A DNA stretch of 36,446 nt, taken from positions 1 through 36,446 of the forward strand of contig NYSL01000028.1 in NCBI GenBank assembly GCA_002682945.1, given 5' to 3'. Under the pieces are notes generated by a model. It ran no database searches, was not told where the DNA came from, and saw only the letters and a program-made list of their open reading frames with translations. Source of the stretch: Cryomorphaceae bacterium. GTDB lineage: Bacteria > Bacteroidota > Bacteroidia > Flavobacteriales > Schleiferiaceae. The position numbers were made by a program, and so were the translations under genes. Each line of letters starts with the position of its first letter. Positions within the stretch are counted from its first letter, which is position 1. Below are positions 35,056-36,446 of this stretch, in pieces.

Positions 35056-35070
35056 AATTGATCTATTATT

Positions 35071-35895
35071 TTAGAATTGCCATAAATCGTGCTCGTAATT
35101 TCTTAAGGTCTCACGAATTCTTTTCGATTCTAAAAGTTGCTCCATTGGTCTGTTTTGCTTATAGTCATCAATTGTACGATCATAAACGTTATCCTCTTTA
35201 AAGACTATGGAATTGAAATAACGCATCTGTAATATCTGATCAAAAGTTAACCTTCGTGTGTTATTATCCGGGTTATATGCAATATTCGTTGAAAGCGCTT
35301 GACGAGCATCTGGGAACCAAATCCAGAAAATATTATAAATTTCAGAGGTCGAGGGGTCTTTGACTACGGGGGAAATTCCAATTATGCGGTTTTTCATTTC
35401 ACCTCTTTGTTTATCAAAATACCAATCTGATTTTAATTCCCATGCCACAACGTTGGGAGCTTTTAACTCTATTGAGTCTATAGCTAGTAGAATACTGGGA
35501 TCATCAGGATCAGTTATCGAGTCTACTCTAAAAATAATACCTGCAACTTCTTGATTACTTAACGGAAGTTCAAAAAGGTCATCTCTGAAGACCTCAACAA
35601 TACTGCCTTCAATAAGTATGGCATCTTTAAGAACATCAAACATTGATTTCCTATCCGGAAGAGGAGCAACAGGATAGTATAACGGATGGTTTAATTTCTC
35701 TTGAACCTGTATCCTTTCCCAATGGCGTGTTGCCCACATCATATCGTCTTGTCTAAGAAAAGGGTAGGGAACTACTCTGGTATTCGAATAATGAATGTCT
35801 CCTTTCGGCACCAAGCCATCGTCTTCAGGAGAAATCACTTGACTCCAAATTGAGCTCGAAGCAATTAAAAAGGAGGCGATTAAAATTTTCTTCAT
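35071..35895 (-). CDS. gldN: gliding motility / type IX secretion protein GldN
   Basis: GldN is a periplasmic component of the type IX secretion system that forms ring structures with GldK and is needed for gliding and secretion. The 274-residue protein has a signal peptide (1-19, ending SIWSQ) and family features: the N-terminal WATRHWERIQVQEKLNHP segment, then YYPVAPLPDRKSMFDVL, and an IIGISPVVKD stretch in the second half. It follows gldM by 2 bases, the standard gldM-gldN order, and is closed by the terminator at 35024-35055. Confidence 0.92.
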   Translation of the reverse strand: MKKILIASFLIASSSIWSQVISPEDDGLVPKGDIHYSNTRVVPYPFLRQDDMMWATRHWERIQVQEKLNHPLYYPVAPLPDRKSMFDVLKDAILIEGSIVEVFRDDLFELPLSNQEVAGIIFRVDSITDPDDPSILLAIDSIELKAPNVVAWELKSDWYFDKQRGEMKNRIIGISPVVKDPSTSEIYNIFWIWFPDARQALSTNIAYNPDNNTRRLTFDQILQMRYFNSIVFKEDNVYDRTIDDYKQNRPMEQLLESKRIRETLRNYEHDLWQF

Positions 35896-35897
35896 AG

Positions 35898-36446
35898 TTA
35901 TTGAACGTCAATTGATACAATACCGACTCTGGATATCCGCGCCCCTTTGCCAGTTTTTGCAATGATTTTACGAATTTGAACACTACTTCCTGGGCGTAAC
36001 TTTTGGATAAGAGGTTTGGCCTTGGAAGGAATTTTATCACCCTTTACTTGCATCGGCGGTTGACCATCCATTTTGAGTTCAAAAGACACAACTTTTAAGG
36101 GAAGGTCAAAAGGGAAATCTTGATATTCGGCTTCTACTTTTGCTTTGCTCAATAGACTTGACGACATTACTCCTTGAGTCTTCTTAAATACTGAGCCAAC
36201 TGCTTGTGGTAAACCTTTAATTCTAAAAAGCTTTGATCCGGCTCTCCTTAGCTTTCCGTTTTCTTCTTTTACTGAGACAGATATTTTAATTTCTTTCCCT
36301 TTGATTTTAGTTATGTCTGCATTGTAATTTCCATTTCGGCCTGATACCCCTGGTCCGTTGACAATGATATCAGTTGGAGCTACACCTGGGACCGAGATCT
36401 CTAATGGATTAATTACGTTGCGATAAAGCACATTCATTTTTGATGG
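35898..36446 (-). CDS. gldM: gliding motility / type IX secretion protein GldM, C-terminal part
   Basis: The reading frame is open through the window end (the codons before MNVLYRN read P-S-K), so only the last 182 residues are seen; full-length GldM is about 510. GldM is an inner-membrane protein whose periplasmic part forms the rotary shaft of the type IX secretion motor with GldL. The segment MNVLYRNVINPLEISVPGV is typical of the start of one of the C-terminal periplasmic domains. The ATG at 36437 is internal and not the real start. Confidence 0.9.
   Translation of the reverse strand, partial: PSKMNVLYRNVINPLEISVPGVAPTDIIVNGPGVSGRNGNYNADITKIKGKEIKISVSVKEENGKLRRAGSKLFRIKGLPQAVGSVFKKTQGVMSSSLLSKAKVEAEYQDFPFDLPLKVVSFELKMDGQPPMQVKGDKIPSKAKPLIQKLRPGSSVQIRKIIAKTGKGARISRVGIVSIDVQ

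Overview
The window is a low-GC, densely packed chromosomal segment of a Bacteroidota bacterium, most likely Flavobacteriales. Three things support this. Five genes resemble gliding-motility/type IX secretion genes (gldA, gldB, gldC, gldN and the 3' end of gldM). FtsZ is very long and ends in the SFLHDNVD peptide typical of flavobacteria. Promoter-like sites match the Bacteroidota -7 element TAnnTTTG rather than a sigma-70 consensus. I cannot name a genus. Almost everything here is core genome; I see no insertion sequence, prophage, CRISPR array, toxin-antitoxin pair or foreign-looking island, and no gene-free stretch longer than about 210 bases.

Layout. Bases 1-7,329 carry an initiator tRNA (minus strand) and a block rich in ribosome-associated GTPases: era-der (plus), gldA (minus, convergent), rsgA-dtd-mazG-like (plus), a glutaryl-CoA-dehydrogenase-like gene (plus) and hflX (minus). 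Bases 7,538-10,408 hold maeB, a two-domain malic enzyme, followed by a small predicted outer-membrane protein. Bases 10,398-26,548, all minus strand, form one uninterrupted division and cell-wall (dcw) operon in the order mraZ-rsmH-ftsL-ftsI-murE-mraY-murD-ftsW-murG-murC-ftsQ-ftsA-ftsZ-yqeY. Its genes overlap or lie only a few bases apart. murF, murB, ddl and ftsB are not in it. Bases 26,731-28,148 (plus) carry an alpha/beta hydrolase and engB. Bases 28,167-29,503 (minus) are gldB-gldC, divergent from nadE (plus, 29,527-30,360). From 30,357 to the end, all minus strand, come a PafA-like phosphatase, an ABC-F ATPase, an FAD-dependent oxidoreductase, gldN and gldM, the last cut by the window edge.

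How the genes work together. The dcw operon makes lipid II from UDP-MurNAc-tripeptide onward (MurE to MurG, apart from the MurF step), flips and polymerises it at the septum (FtsW/FtsI with FtsQ/FtsL) and positions the machinery (FtsZ/FtsA). MraZ at its head probably represses its own promoter: three TGGGN boxes at exact 10-base spacing lie over the predicted mraZ promoter, two of them between the -33 and -7 elements. Era, Der, RsgA, EngB and HflX act on ribosome assembly or rescue. The Gld proteins belong to the gliding/type IX secretion apparatus.

The most interesting observations are the MraZ-box/promoter architecture, a 14-base promoter core shared identically by mraZ and gldB, the roughly 350-residue acidic FtsZ linker, promoter motifs so close to start codons that era, rsgA and gldB transcripts could be leaderless, and the concentration of gliding genes around the division cluster. 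I did not find a convincing undescribed multi-gene system.
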